This document shows, in pieces, positions 25,201-34,620 of a stretch of DNA of 64,000 nucleotides. The translations under genes and the position numbers were made by a program. Numbering within the stretch: position 1 is the stretch's first letter; the number at the start of each line of letters is the position of its first letter. A model generated the notes under the pieces. It had not been told where the DNA came from. It saw only the letters and a list, made by a program, of their open reading frames with translations, and searched no databases. Source of the DNA: Saccharospirillum sp039982735 (GTDB taxonomy: Bacteria; Pseudomonadota; Gammaproteobacteria; Pseudomonadales; Natronospirillaceae). The stretch covers positions 124,001-188,000 of the forward strand of contig NZ_JBDWXV010000023.1 of assembly GCF_039982735.1 (NCBI RefSeq), written 5' to 3'.

Positions 25201-26079
25201 ATGTTTCAGACTGGTCAATACTGGCGGGCTACGAAGTCCGCTCTGGCGCTATGTCTGTTACTGGGCTGGGCGCTGGCGGCACCGGCTGAAACCGTTCGGG
25301 TTGCTTCCTTTAACATCCACTACACCACGCCGAACCAGGACGACATTGTCTGGGATGAGCGGCGCGATGCCGTGCGTGAGGTCATCGGTGAAATGCAGGC
25401 CGACATCATTGCCTTCCAGGAAATGGAGACCTTTGTTGGCGGGCATTTCAATGACGAGAATATTCAGCTCGACTGGGTGTTGGAGCATTACCCCGCATAC
25501 AGCGTTGGTGCTTACGGTGATGCCGCCGAGTTTCCGATTACCCAGCCCATCCTCTTTCGCACAGAGTCGTTTGTTCTGCGCGACCAGGGCTGGTTTTTCT
25601 ATTCCGAGACGCCCGACGAGATCTACAGCCGCACCTTTAACGATTCCTACCCGGCGTTCACCACCTGGGTGGATCTGGAGCATCGCGACAGTGGCGAGCG
25701 GCTGGTGGTGGTCAATAATCATTTCGATTATGGCAGCGGCCGTAACCGGCGGCTGTCGGCCAGGCTGGTCGCTGAACGCATTGAGCCCTGGCTCGAGGCG
25801 GGAGTGCCCACGGTCGTGCTGGGCGATTTCAACGCCCCGTCATTCTGGTCACCCATGGGATTTCTGAAAAAGCAGGGGCTTGACTTGTTGCGGCCGGCGG
25901 GCAGCACCTTTCACCACAACCGGGGCTGGCATCTGATTCCGGCGATTGACCATATTCTGATCAACCCGGCGTTAAACCCGGCCGACCGGTTGCAACGCTT
26001 TGATGACGCCTATCAAGGTATTTACCCCAGCGATCATTACCCTGTGCTGGTGGAACTGTCATGGGCCGGTAAACCGTGA
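25201..26079 (+). CDS. Secreted endonuclease/exonuclease/phosphatase-family protein
   Basis: 292 aa from ATG 25201 (a GTG at 25186 is also possible). Signal peptide ~1-28 (ALALCLLLGWALAAPAE). EEP-fold motifs in order: ASFNIHY, DIIAFQEM (metal Glu), NNHFDYGSG, LGDFNAPS, IDHILI and SDHYPV. A metal-dependent phosphodiesterase or nuclease acting in the periplasm or outside the cell; substrate unknown. It begins 16 bp after speE and is probably co-transcribed, though no functional link is obvious. Confidence 0.85.
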   Translation: MFQTGQYWRATKSALALCLLLGWALAAPAETVRVASFNIHYTTPNQDDIVWDERRDAVREVIGEMQADIIAFQEMETFVGGHFNDENIQLDWVLEHYPAYSVGAYGDAAEFPITQPILFRTESFVLRDQGWFFYSETPDEIYSRTFNDSYPAFTTWVDLEHRDSGERLVVVNNHFDYGSGRNRRLSARLVAERIEPWLEAGVPTVVLGDFNAPSFWSPMGFLKKQGLDLLRPAGSTFHHNRGWHLIPAIDHILINPALNPADRLQRFDDAYQGIYPSDHYPVLVELSWAGKP

Positions 26080-26169
26080 TCGTTGAGACTCCCGATTTCG
26101 CCTGAATTGCCGTTAGAATGGCCAGAGTATCTAACGGGCCGTTCCGTATTTAATGACTAAGGATTTGAG

Positions 26170-26679
26170 ATGTTGAACCGACTGCACCGCCTGCTGCTTA
26201 CCCCCTGGTATTGGCTGGCCATTGTGCTTGTAGGCCTGGGCCTGGAAGGCGTTGCGCTGTTTTACCAGCATGTGCTCGATGAACCGCCTTGCGTACTGTG
26301 TATTCACGCCCGGGTGTGGACGCTTGGCGGCATCATTGCCGGCAGTGTCGGCCTGGTGTTGTTCCGGTTGTATTGGGGCCGTCTGATCGCCCAGCTGGGT
26401 GTTATCGTCAGTGTCGCTGGACTGATGGAGCGCAGCTATCGCGCTATGCAGGTTGAGCGTGGCACCTATCAGGGCGTGTGCAACTTCGATGCGGGCTTCC
26501 CCGGCTGGCTGCCGCTCGATGTCTGGTTTCCGAACGTATTCGAAGTCTGGGCTATGTGTGGCTATTCGCCGAATTTCATTCTCGGCCTGACCATGGTCGA
26601 AGGCCTGACGTATGGCAGTGCCGTGTTGTTGGCCATTGCCCTGGCGGCATTTGTCCTGATGCTGCGCCGAAGCCACTAG
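26170..26679 (+). CDS. dsbB: Disulfide bond formation protein B
   Basis: 169 aa. Four TM segments and the redox cysteine pairs C41/C44 (CVLC) and C104/C130, identical in position to E. coli DsbB. The inner-membrane protein reoxidises DsbA and passes electrons to quinone. An Arg after the first pair (CIHAR) corresponds to the quinone-proximal residue. Followed by a strong hairpin at 26705-26734. Confidence 0.95.
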   Translation: MLNRLHRLLLTPWYWLAIVLVGLGLEGVALFYQHVLDEPPCVLCIHARVWTLGGIIAGSVGLVLFRLYWGRLIAQLGVIVSVAGLMERSYRAMQVERGTYQGVCNFDAGFPGWLPLDVWFPNVFEVWAMCGYSPNFILGLTMVEGLTYGSAVLLAIALAAFVLMLRRSH

Positions 26680-26704
26680 CTTTCCGTAACAGGAATGTGA
26701 CGGC

Positions 26705-26734
26705 AAAACCGATGACCGCCTGGTCATCGGTTTT
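26705..26734 (+). terminator. Hairpin terminator after dsbB
   Basis: Perfect 13-bp arms (AAAACCGATGACC / GGTCATCGGTTTT) with a 4-nt loop. The right arm ends in TTTT. Confidence 0.75.
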
Positions 26735-26905
26735 GGGAGAGAAGCAAAATCCCATTTTTTGATTCTCGTGGTCTTGAAAAAGGCAGGACGCTTTTTTCAG
26801 GAACCTATAAAGAGGGGCGCGAATGCGCCTTGGGGGATACACGGGTATAGAGGTTGGCGCCAATAGTGTCTATTCTGTGGCAAGGCACATGGACTCTGAG
26901 CCCTC

Positions 26906-27574
26906 ATGGCAGACAAACCCGAAACCAAGACCGCGACCTTCGAATCATTGCAGCTGTTACCCGGTCAACCGCTGCAGCTGGAGATCGACGGCTACACCAC
27001 TGAGCGTGACCGAAGCATTCTGGTCGGCTACCGGCCCGGTAAATCCGTCATTGTGACCACACCGCTGGCACACGGTCATCCGATTTCCGTCAAACTCGAC
27101 ACCAATCTGAACGTCCGTTTATTCGCCAACAAGATTAACGGCGCCTGCGCGTTTCGCACCCACGTCATTCATGTGTCGGTGTCGCCCTTCCCGCATTTGC
27201 ACCTGGCGATGCCCAACCAGTTGTTCCTTGGCGAAGTGCGCAAGGCCGTGCGCGCCAAGGTTAGCGTGCATGCGACCCTGGTGTACCAGGGCGAGCGCAA
27301 TAACGCTGAGATCATCGATCTCAGTACCGACGGCGGGCGACTGCGAGCCCGGGTTCAGGCGATTGATCCGGGTGAAGTGATCACTCTGATCACCAAGCTC
27401 GATCTGGGCTCGGTGGAGAAAGTAATGCGCTTGCAGGGCATCGTTCGCTCCTTCGTGCTCGACAGTGAAAAAGGCACCAGCACCATTGGTTTGCAATGGC
27501 AAAAGCTCGATGAAAACGACGCCATCGCCTTGCAAGCCTATGTATTGACGAGGCTTCATGACAACCCCCACTGA
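26906..27574 (+). CDS. PilZ-domain c-di-GMP effector (YcgR-like)
   Basis: 222 aa. N-terminal YcgR-like domain (~10-105), then a PilZ domain (~110-215) with the c-di-GMP-binding R112-KAV-R116 and D138-x-S140-xx-G143 (DLSTDGG). YcgR proteins slow flagella or modulate surface behaviour when c-di-GMP rises. Two diguanylate cyclases (28446-29573, 37581-38537) and an EAL phosphodiesterase are in this window. Start MADKPETK at 26906; the 226 bp upstream contain the dsbB hairpin and no gene. Overlaps the pirin gene by 17 bp. Confidence 0.88.
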   Translation: MADKPETKTATFESLQLLPGQPLQLEIDGYTTERDRSILVGYRPGKSVIVTTPLAHGHPISVKLDTNLNVRLFANKINGACAFRTHVIHVSVSPFPHLHLAMPNQLFLGEVRKAVRAKVSVHATLVYQGERNNAEIIDLSTDGGRLRARVQAIDPGEVITLITKLDLGSVEKVMRLQGIVRSFVLDSEKGTSTIGLQWQKLDENDAIALQAYVLTRLHDNPH

Positions 27575-28433
27575 ACCGACTCTATTACGTCCGCGCGAGC
27601 AGGACCTGATGGGCCTGCCCATTCGCCGGGTATTGCCCCAGGCGGCTGCGCGTCACTGTGGCCCCTTTGTGTTTCTGGATCACATGGGCCCGCACACTCT
27701 GCCCAAAGGCCAGGGCGTCGATGTCCCCCCTCATCCGCACATCGGTCTGGCGACGGTTACCTGGCTGTTTGCCGGCAAGATGGTGCATAAGGATTCTCTC
27801 GGCAGTGATCAGGTCATCGCCCCGGGGGATCTGAACTGGATGACCGCAGGTCATGGCATCGCGCACTCCGAACGCAGCCCGGAATCTGAACGGCAAATCG
27901 ACAGCCCGATAGAGGGTCTGCAGTTCTGGGTCGCCCAGCCTGAAGCCACTGAAACCGGCACGCCCCGCTTCGAACATGTCGCAGGCAAAGACTTGCCCCA
28001 ATGGCAGGAAGCCGGTGCCGACTGGGTGCTGGTGGCCGGTGAATGGCAAACACGGCGAGCACCGGCAGAGGTTGATTCACCCCTGGTGTTGCTCGACAGT
28101 CGCAGCCAGCAGGCAGGCCAGATCACGATGGAGAAACCCTCGGAAACCTGGCAATGGGGGCTTTATTTACTGAAAGGTGAACTCAGTGCCCAGCAGCAAC
28201 CGATCGATAGACACCAGTTACTGGTAACCGGTAAATCGCTGACGATCACCTGGGAAGCAGGCGCGCACTTTGTGGTATTCGGTGGCGAACCCCTGGGCCC
28301 GCGACGGATGGATTGGAATTTTGTGGCAACAGACCCGGCGTTGATCGACGACGCCCGGCAGCGCTGGCAAAACCATCAGTTTGAAACGGTACCCGGCGAT
28401 GATGGGTACGTGCCCTATCCTTCCAAGACATAG
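27558..28433 (+). CDS. Pirin family protein
   Basis: 291 aa, family length. Bicupin with the N-terminal metal-site histidines in PPHPHIGLATVTWLF and MTAGHGIAHSE, and FVFLDHMGP. Bacterial pirins are iron-binding redox or quercetinase-like proteins; the role here is unknown. The ATG lies within the end of the PilZ gene (17-bp overlap, different frame), so the two are likely co-expressed. Confidence 0.9.
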   Translation: MTTPTEPTLLRPREQDLMGLPIRRVLPQAAARHCGPFVFLDHMGPHTLPKGQGVDVPPHPHIGLATVTWLFAGKMVHKDSLGSDQVIAPGDLNWMTAGHGIAHSERSPESERQIDSPIEGLQFWVAQPEATETGTPRFEHVAGKDLPQWQEAGADWVLVAGEWQTRRAPAEVDSPLVLLDSRSQQAGQITMEKPSETWQWGLYLLKGELSAQQQPIDRHQLLVTGKSLTITWEAGAHFVVFGGEPLGPRRMDWNFVATDPALIDDARQRWQNHQFETVPGDDGYVPYPSKT

Positions 28434-28445
28434 CGGCTCAAGACA

Positions 28446-29573
28446 CTAACCCGCCCTGACGCAATTACGCCCCGCCTGTTTGGCTTTATAGAGCGCCTTG
28501 TCAGCCCGTTGCAACGCAGCGTCGGGAGCGGCATCCCCCCGGGAGGCATCGGTCACACCGAATGACAACGTCACACTGACCTGTTTGGCCGGGCTCGGCT
28601 GGCCGCGCTGGCGCTTGCCCTTGCGCCCGGAAGCCGGTCGGCCGGGTTTGCGAACCGTTAACGGATAGGCGGCAACGCGCTCGCGCAGGGTGTCCAGCAC
28701 CGGCGTCGCCTGATCCGCCGTCATCCCCCTGAACACCAGGGTGAACTCCTCCCCACCGTACCGGAACACCTTCACCGGCAAGCGATGCTGCGACAGGACC
28801 CGCGCCACCAGCTTCAGTACCTGATCACCCGTCTCGTGGCCCCAGGTGTCGTTAAATGACTTGAAATGGTCGACATCTCCCATGGCAATGGCGTAGTGCC
28901 GGCCAAGGGTGCGCTGCATCTGGGTCAGGGCCCGGCGGTTGGGAATTCCGGTCAGGGCGTCGCGGTAGGCGACCGAGTAGGCATCGGTCATCAGCAAGGC
29001 CGCAATGACCGCAGCCCAGCCAGCCCATACCAGAGGCGTACCCGCAGGCTGCAGGCTCAACCACAGCGTTAGCGCCCAGCCCAACAATTGCCATGGCCAA
29101 CTGGCCCCGGGCGCCAGAAAATATCGGAACAGAATGGACAGCAGGGCCAGAAACGCCAGGCACAGCGTAACGCCGGGCAGACCAACGCCGGGCAGTGGGT
29201 TGAACCCGGGGAGGTCCGGCGCCAGCAGTGCCGCTGGCAGCGACAGGCCCTGTGCTCCGGCGGAGGCGATGAGCACCAGCCCCGGCAGCCAGATCGTCGG
29301 GCGGCGCAGGGCATGGTCAGCCCGCCACTGGGCGCTCAGCCAGCCCAGCCACAGAATCGCCATACTCCAGACCGGAACCGGGGTGCCTGGCGCGTCGGGA
29401 TGCACAGTGAACAGAGCCCAGCCTAGGATCACCAGCAAAAACCAGTGCACCCGGTGAAACAAAAAGGCCAGCGCCGTGACGGCCAGGAACAGGGCGTGAA
29501 CACCGAGCTCAAGGCCCTCGGGCAGTTGGTCGATCAGCAACTGGGAATAGTGGAAAAGCGGACTGTCGGTCAC
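28446..29573 (-). CDS. Membrane-bound diguanylate cyclase
   Basis: 375 aa with a GTG start at 29573 (MTDSPLFHYSQL...); an in-frame TTG at 29612 is possible, so the start is uncertain. About six TM segments (residues ~20-195) form an integral membrane sensor of MASE-like topology, then a GGDEF domain with intact active site RYGGEEFTLVF and DALTGIPNRRAL. The I-site RxxD five residues before the motif is absent (RLPV), so no classic product inhibition. C-terminal insert rich in Lys/Arg (SGRKGKRQRGQ). Converges with pirin. Confidence 0.85.
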   Translation of the reverse strand: MTDSPLFHYSQLLIDQLPEGLELGVHALFLAVTALAFLFHRVHWFLLVILGWALFTVHPDAPGTPVPVWSMAILWLGWLSAQWRADHALRRPTIWLPGLVLIASAGAQGLSLPAALLAPDLPGFNPLPGVGLPGVTLCLAFLALLSILFRYFLAPGASWPWQLLGWALTLWLSLQPAGTPLVWAGWAAVIAALLMTDAYSVAYRDALTGIPNRRALTQMQRTLGRHYAIAMGDVDHFKSFNDTWGHETGDQVLKLVARVLSQHRLPVKVFRYGGEEFTLVFRGMTADQATPVLDTLRERVAAYPLTVRKPGRPASGRKGKRQRGQPSPAKQVSVTLSFGVTDASRGDAAPDAALQRADKALYKAKQAGRNCVRAG

Positions 29574-29801
29574 GGTGTGCCAGGCGCTCGTTTGAATACA
29601 CCCGCTAAGCAAAACACAACGGCGCCGCGCTGTCAGGTATTGGATGATGCACCACCCAGTGCGCTTGGGCCGGGCGTATGATCACTGTAAGGGAGAAGAC
29701 AATCCCGAATGCGCGCTTTACACTGAACCGGATGAGGTGTCCGTGGTCAACCCGGCGCCCGTGAACCATTTCCGCTACGCCGGATTGCAGGGAGATTCAA
29801 C

Positions 29802-31037
29802 ATGAATCCGTTAAGCATTTCTCGACCAGGGCTGCTCAGTGCCGCCCTGATCAGTGCCACCCCATTTGCGGCAGCCCAGGAGCCCGTTGCCGCCGATTGG
29901 CTTTATTTGACCGGTAATGGCAGCTGGGTGGCCCGCTCGGCCACCCTGCGTCAGGCCGAAACACCGCTGCCGCTGCCGGTAGACCAGTTATCATCCGGAA
30001 CGTTCTGGTGGTCGGCGACCGACCCAGACCTACAGGTGACCTGGCAATCGACCGATGCCGCTTCCTGGGTCAGCGACGGCTCGCTGGTTCAGGTTGGCGA
30101 CTGGCCGGGCTCCTGGACCGTCATCAGCGTAACGGAAGATGTGCTGATCCTGTCGCAGGCCGGTGTGCGCCGCTCCTTGCCGAAGACCGCCTGGGACCGG
30201 CTGAGCTGGGTTGTTGGCCAGAGTCAGGAAGAAAGCCTGTCGTTGCGGGTGCATCAGCCAGACGATCGCACCAATGACCTGGCCTATGCCTGGTTTGATA
30301 ATCGGGTGTCGGCTGAGGTTCGTTACAGCCTCGATTATCGCGCTGAAAACCCGGTGCTGTTGCAGCAACTGGTGCTTCACAATGACGCCGATTACGACCT
30401 GAATGCACCGGGCTACAGCTATGCCCAGAGCAGCCAGCAACCGGTGATGATGATGGCAAGAAACGCCATGGCAGACTCAGAGTCGGCCGACGTAAGCCGA
30501 CCTCAGGCCGGTGACAGCAGCGGCCAGGCCACCCTGAGCTCCGACCAGCCTATCCGGATGCCGGCCAACAGCCATGCCTGGATACCGGTTGAAGAAGTGG
30601 CACTGGACAGTGTTGATCACCAGTATCGGTTTAACTGGTCAACTCGCCAGCAAGGCAGTATGCCGGGCCAGTGGCATATGACCGTCAGTGCTGACGACGC
30701 TCTGCCCGCTATTGCCGGACCGCTGCAGATCGCCGTCTGGGACCAACAGGTCGCCCTGCTTGAAACGCATTACCAGCCGGAACAGGAAACCCGGACGACC
30801 TTGTCGCTAGGGTCATCCGACATGGTGACGCTGGGTACCGAATCGTTAAGCGGGCAGCAATGGGAGCTGGTGCTGACCAACCGCAACAGCCATGAGGTTG
30901 AAGCCGTACTGGATCTGTCCCACTGGGATCAGAATCGCAACGACCAGGCAGGCATCAGTTTGCCGGTGCCCGCCAACGACAGTGTGCGGTTGCAGGTGCG
31001 TCTGAGCAGTACGCAGCTAACCGTGCGCCCGCAGTAA
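29802..31037 (+). CDS. Secreted protein of unknown function, beta-rich
   Basis: 411 aa. Signal peptide ~1-25 (LLSAALISATPFAAAQ). The mature protein is rich in beta-type sequence with repeated Trp and Gln/Asp-rich strands (e.g. RYSLDYRAENPVLLQQLVLHN; WELVLTNRNSHEVEAVLDL). The domain around 165-400 faintly recalls DUF4139-type proteins, but I cannot support that. No Cys-rich or catalytic motif. A run of Met near residues 210-216 (VMMMARNAM) is notable. GGGAG lies before the ATG. Neighbours give no functional hint. Confidence 0.7.
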   Translation: MNPLSISRPGLLSAALISATPFAAAQEPVAADWLYLTGNGSWVARSATLRQAETPLPLPVDQLSSGTFWWSATDPDLQVTWQSTDAASWVSDGSLVQVGDWPGSWTVISVTEDVLILSQAGVRRSLPKTAWDRLSWVVGQSQEESLSLRVHQPDDRTNDLAYAWFDNRVSAEVRYSLDYRAENPVLLQQLVLHNDADYDLNAPGYSYAQSSQQPVMMMARNAMADSESADVSRPQAGDSSGQATLSSDQPIRMPANSHAWIPVEEVALDSVDHQYRFNWSTRQQGSMPGQWHMTVSADDALPAIAGPLQIAVWDQQVALLETHYQPEQETRTTLSLGSSDMVTLGTESLSGQQWELVLTNRNSHEVEAVLDLSHWDQNRNDQAGISLPVPANDSVRLQVRLSSTQLTVRPQ

Positions 31038-31334
31038 ACACGAGCGCATTGGCGTGCACCTGGTTATAGCAATTAAAGTTATGCTGGGAGAGGTACTGAA
31101 AAGTGGGGCGGTGGGTACCACCGGCGTTAAGCCCGGCAGTAGCCAGCCCAACCGCCCTCATACAGGGGTAAGCCCCCCATCACAGGTGAAGCCCGGTTCA
31201 GTTCCGAAGCCTCACCGTTGAAAGTAGTTCAGAGCTGCGCAATTGGTAGCCCACCTTACAAAAATGCACAGGATGGAACGCAGCGTCACGGCAATGGCAC
31301 GATGCCGTCTTGTGCAGCACGGGAGCCCCTGGTC
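31038..31334. other. Intergenic region without recognised gene
   Basis: 297 bp. Contains an imperfect inverted repeat (GGGGCGGTGGGT around 31106 against AGCCCAACCGCCC around 31147) and several AAGCCC(C/G) repeats. It does not match the 113-bp element family. Confidence 0.35.
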
Positions 31335-31892
31335 ATGAAACTGGATACCGAACGCTTTCGGTTAAACCGCTACAACCCAGAAACCGACTTGCTGGAACAT
31401 CAGGCGATGTATCAGTCAGAGGCCGTGCGCCTGCCCCTGGGCTGGATCGACCCGCCAGACCTGAGCCTGATGACCCGACTCTATGTTGATCGTGCCGAAC
31501 GCTGGGAGGCTCATACCCCGGGCTCCGGCACCTTTACCATCCGCTGGAAAGACAGCGGCCGACTGGCGGGCATCATCCTGCTCAAAGCGCTGCCTTTTGG
31601 TGACGACTCTTTTTCGGAACATATCGAAATTGGCTGGCACCTGGCGGAGCCGGACTGGGGCAAGGGTGTGGCAACCGAAGCGGCCAGCAAGGTGATGGCG
31701 TACGGATTCGAGCAATTGGAACTGCCTGCGGTGTGGGCAATCGCAACGACGGATAATTATCGCTCTCACCGGGTGATGGAGCGTATTGGTCTGCGTTTTA
31801 CCGAGGAAACGGACCGATATTACGGTGAAACCGGGGTGCTTTATGGATTGCTTCGGGAGGAGTACTACAGCGCCGACAGCGAACCCGTCTAA
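31335..31892 (+). CDS. GNAT family N-acetyltransferase (RimJ/RimL-like)
   Basis: 185 aa from ATG 31335 (GGGAG upstream; the open frame extends to 31218 without family sequence). RFRLNRYNPETDLLEHQAMY opening and HLAEPDWGKGVATEAASKVMAYGFEQL (acetyl-CoA-binding region), then NYRSHRVMERIGLRFTEE, are typical of the RimJ/L-type group (Acetyltransf_3). Substrate unknown. Converges with ectR over a small hairpin. Confidence 0.83.
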   Translation: MKLDTERFRLNRYNPETDLLEHQAMYQSEAVRLPLGWIDPPDLSLMTRLYVDRAERWEAHTPGSGTFTIRWKDSGRLAGIILLKALPFGDDSFSEHIEIGWHLAEPDWGKGVATEAASKVMAYGFEQLELPAVWAIATTDNYRSHRVMERIGLRFTEETDRYYGETGVLYGLLREEYYSADSEPV

Positions 31893-31900
31893 CGGGACAT

Positions 31901-31919
31901 CAGGGACTTACCGTCCCTG
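31901..31919. terminator. Short hairpin between convergent GNAT and ectR genes
   Basis: CAGGGAC-ttacc-GTCCCTG, 7-bp perfect stem, overlapping the ectR stop codon. No T-run. Confidence 0.4.
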
Positions 31920-32402
31920 TGTGCCCGTCAGATGATGCGTCACATCGCCCACATACAACACAGGCGACGCGTCAATATCGGACGCCTGCATCAGCTCAGC
32001 CAGCTTTTGAACGCTCGACAGCAACATGGTCTGTTCCCACTCCGGCAACTGATCGAACTTTTCGACGAAGCTCTCCTGCAATGGGCTGGGAGCGTCTTCC
32101 ACGACCTTATTGCCTTCCTCGGTCAGTTGCGCGTGCACCCGGCGCCGATCGACCTCACTGCGTACCCGCCGCACCAGATCCCGCTTTTCAAGTCGATCCA
32201 GAATGGTCGTTACGGTGGCCTGGCTGAGATTCACGTCCTTGGCGACGGTACCTATGGTGACGTCACCAAGCTTGCTGATAGCCATCAGTATCAGTAACTG
32301 GGGAGAGGTCAGCCCGCTGTGCTTGCTTAACTGCTTCGAATGAATGTCTGTAGCGCGAATGATTCGTCGCAATGACACCAGTACTTCATCCACTCGTTTC
32401 AT
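31908..32402 (-). CDS. ectR: MarR-family regulator of ectoine biosynthesis (EctR-like)
   Basis: 164 aa from the ATG at 32402, which has AAAGGA at 8 nt; upstream Met codons at 32438 and 32459 lack a site, and the 32459 codon lies beside a TATAAT-like -10 (32448-32453). Winged-helix MarR fold: SPQLLILMAISKLG, VTIGTVAKDVNLSQATVTTILDRLEKRDLV and RRRVHAQLTEEG. Homologous EctR proteins repress ectABC in methylotrophs. It is divergent from ectA with a 295-bp shared control region, so regulation of the operon and itself is expected. Confidence 0.88.
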   Translation of the reverse strand: MKRVDEVLVSLRRIIRATDIHSKQLSKHSGLTSPQLLILMAISKLGDVTIGTVAKDVNLSQATVTTILDRLEKRDLVRRVRSEVDRRRVHAQLTEEGNKVVEDAPSPLQESFVEKFDQLPEWEQTMLLSSVQKLAELMQASDIDASPVLYVGDVTHHLTGTQGR

Positions 32403-32697
32403 TGTCTGGTCCTTTACCCACGGTGTTTGGTCGCCCATCAGGGCCAGATTATATCGCATGATAAAAGGTTCGTCCTCTAATGAAACAATTTCGAGACGCT
32501 ATATAGATTAGCCTTTTTACCCATTCCATCACAAGTTAAATTTTAGAAAGCGAAAGGTTTCACAAAACGATGTCGCCATCATGCTTGATCTTTAGGGCAG
32601 TAATTGTGTTAAAATGATTCGCATACTAAAGATTAGATACATAATTAACGTTCAGCCCGGCCCGCATAGGGTCGCCAAACGAGGTGAACAACTGACG
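32403..32697. promoter_or_regulatory. Divergent ectR/ectA control region
   Basis: 295 bp, visibly AT-richer than the flanking genes. ectR -10 candidate at 32448-32453 (TATAAT on the minus strand). For ectA, TTGATC (32585-32590) and TAAAAT (32610-32615) with a 19-bp spacer are a weak promoter. No clear MarR palindrome was resolved by eye. Confidence 0.45.
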
Positions 32698-33183
32698 ATG
32701 AGCATCACATTGAGAACACCCCGGTCCGACGAAGGTCTGGCCGTTCATCGGCTGGTAGAGCAAAGCCCGCCGCTGGACACCAATTCGCTGTACTGCAACC
32801 TGTTGCAGACCACGCATTTCGGCGAAACCGCCGTGGCAGCGGAGCTGGACGGGGAACTGGTAGGGTTTGTCTCCGGCTATATAAAGCCGGGCAATCCGGA
32901 TACCTACTTTTTGTGGCAGGTTGTGGTCGGTGAGGCAGCACGCGGCAAGGGTCTGGCCAAGAAAATGATCCAGCACCTGATGGCGCGCGACTCAATGAAC
33001 GCCGTCAGCTGGCTCGAAACCACCATCACCCCGGACAACGAACCCTCGCAGCGGTTGTTCAAGGCATTGGCCCGGGAGTGGGAAGCCGAGCTGGACGTCG
33101 GTGTCCTGTTCGACAAAGAGCAGCATTTTGGTGGCAAGCACGAATCGGAAGAGCTCTATCGCATCGGGCCCATCCGTCGCTGA
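32698..33183 (+). CDS. ectA: L-2,4-diaminobutyrate acetyltransferase
   Basis: 161 aa from ATG 32698 (GAGGTG upstream; the frame runs back to 32614 without homology). GNAT fold: HRLVEQSPPLDTNSLYCNLL is the conserved EctA N-terminal segment, and WQVVVGEAARGKGLAKKMI the acetyl-CoA site. Produces N-gamma-acetyl-diaminobutyrate, the second step of ectoine synthesis. First gene of ectABC-ask. Confidence 0.96.
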   Translation: MSITLRTPRSDEGLAVHRLVEQSPPLDTNSLYCNLLQTTHFGETAVAAELDGELVGFVSGYIKPGNPDTYFLWQVVVGEAARGKGLAKKMIQHLMARDSMNAVSWLETTITPDNEPSQRLFKALAREWEAELDVGVLFDKEQHFGGKHESEELYRIGPIRR

Positions 33184-33270
33184 GACACGCGGCCTGGTGC
33201 AGCTTCGAGACTTTTATTGAAACGTTTAGTCAACAAACCCTTTTTGAATTCATAGCATTGGAGACACAAC

Positions 33271-34548
33271 ATGGATATTTTTAACCAGGTTGAATCACAA
33301 GTTCGTTCGTACTGCCGGTCATTCCCCACCGTGTTTACCACGGCCAAGAATGCACGCCTGACCAACCGCGACGGCGATTCCTATATCGATTTTCTGGCGG
33401 GCGCCGGTACCTTGAACTATGGCCACAACAACGACTTGCTGAAAAAGCCACTGATCGACTACATCGCCAGCGATGGCGTAACCCACGGTCTCGATATGTA
33501 CACCGATGCCAAAGAACGCTTCCTGCAAGCGTTTAAGGACATCATCATGGAGCCGCGTGGCATGAACTATAAGGTTCAATTCACCGGCCCAACCGGGACC
33601 AACGCTGTTGAAGTGGCGTTGAAAATTGCCCGTAAGGCCAAAGGGCGTGCAGGCATTGTTTCGTTCACCAACGGCTATCATGGCTGCACCCTGGGTGCCC
33701 AGGCGGTAACGGGTAACAAGGGCCAGCGTGGCGGTGCCGGTGTGTCGCTGGGCGATGTGACGCGTATCCCTTATGACAACTACGGCCATGAAGGCGATGA
33801 CTTCATGGGTCTGAAGTTGCTTGATCAGATGCTGACCGACCCGGGCAGTGGTGTTGAAGTACCCGCTGCCGTTATCGTAGAAACCGTTCAGGGCGAAGGT
33901 GGCCTGAACGCCGCTCGCATGGACTGGCTGCAGGAGCTGGAAAGCCTGTGCCGCAAGCACGACATGCTGTTCATTATTGATGATATTCAGGCGGGTTGTG
34001 GCCGCACCGGTACCTTCTTCAGCTTTGAACCGGCGGGTGTGAAGCCAGACATCGTTACCCTGTCCAAATCACTGTCGGGTTATGGCCTGCCATTTGCGGT
34101 GACCCTGATGCGTCCGGAGCTGGACCAGTGGGAACCCGGTGAACATAACGGCACCTTCCGCGGCAACAACCTGGCTTTTGTAACCGCCCGGGTCGCGCTG
34201 GAAGAGTACTGGAAAGACAACGCCTTCGAAGGCGAGATTGCCAAGCGTGCTGACATCCTTGAGAAACGCTTCACCGACATCATCAAACGTTTCGGTGAAT
34301 CTGAAATGCACCTGAAAGGCCGTGGCATGATGCGCGGTATCGCGGTCGCTGATGGTGATATTGCCGGTGCGATTTGCAAAGAAGCCTTTGCCAATGGCCT
34401 GATCGTTGAAACCAGTGGCCCCTGGGATGAGGTCGTCAAATGCCTGTGCCCACTGACCATTCCGCTGGATGATCTGAACAAGGGCATCGACATTCTCGAG
34501 TCGGCCTTTGCCAAGGTATTGCCGGAAGCTCGCGCTAAAGCCAGCTGA
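33271..34548 (+). CDS. ectB: Diaminobutyrate-2-oxoglutarate transaminase
   Basis: 425 aa, family length. Class III PLP aminotransferase: GTLNYGHNN, GPTGTNAVEVALK, FTNGYHGCTLGAQAVTGN, FIIDDIQAGCGRTGTFFSFE and the PLP-binding Lys in TLSKSLSGYGLP. Converts aspartate semialdehyde to L-2,4-diaminobutyrate, the entry step of ectoine synthesis. 87 bp after ectA. Confidence 0.97.
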   Translation: MDIFNQVESQVRSYCRSFPTVFTTAKNARLTNRDGDSYIDFLAGAGTLNYGHNNDLLKKPLIDYIASDGVTHGLDMYTDAKERFLQAFKDIIMEPRGMNYKVQFTGPTGTNAVEVALKIARKAKGRAGIVSFTNGYHGCTLGAQAVTGNKGQRGGAGVSLGDVTRIPYDNYGHEGDDFMGLKLLDQMLTDPGSGVEVPAAVIVETVQGEGGLNAARMDWLQELESLCRKHDMLFIIDDIQAGCGRTGTFFSFEPAGVKPDIVTLSKSLSGYGLPFAVTLMRPELDQWEPGEHNGTFRGNNLAFVTARVALEEYWKDNAFEGEIAKRADILEKRFTDIIKRFGESEMHLKGRGMMRGIAVADGDIAGAICKEAFANGLIVETSGPWDEVVKCLCPLTIPLDDLNKGIDILESAFAKVLPEARAKAS

Positions 34549-34620
34549 GCCGGCGCTACCCACTCATTTGTTGCGGAAACACTCGCCTGCCCTGTGGGCA
34601 GGCCCAAAGGAGAATTGTCA

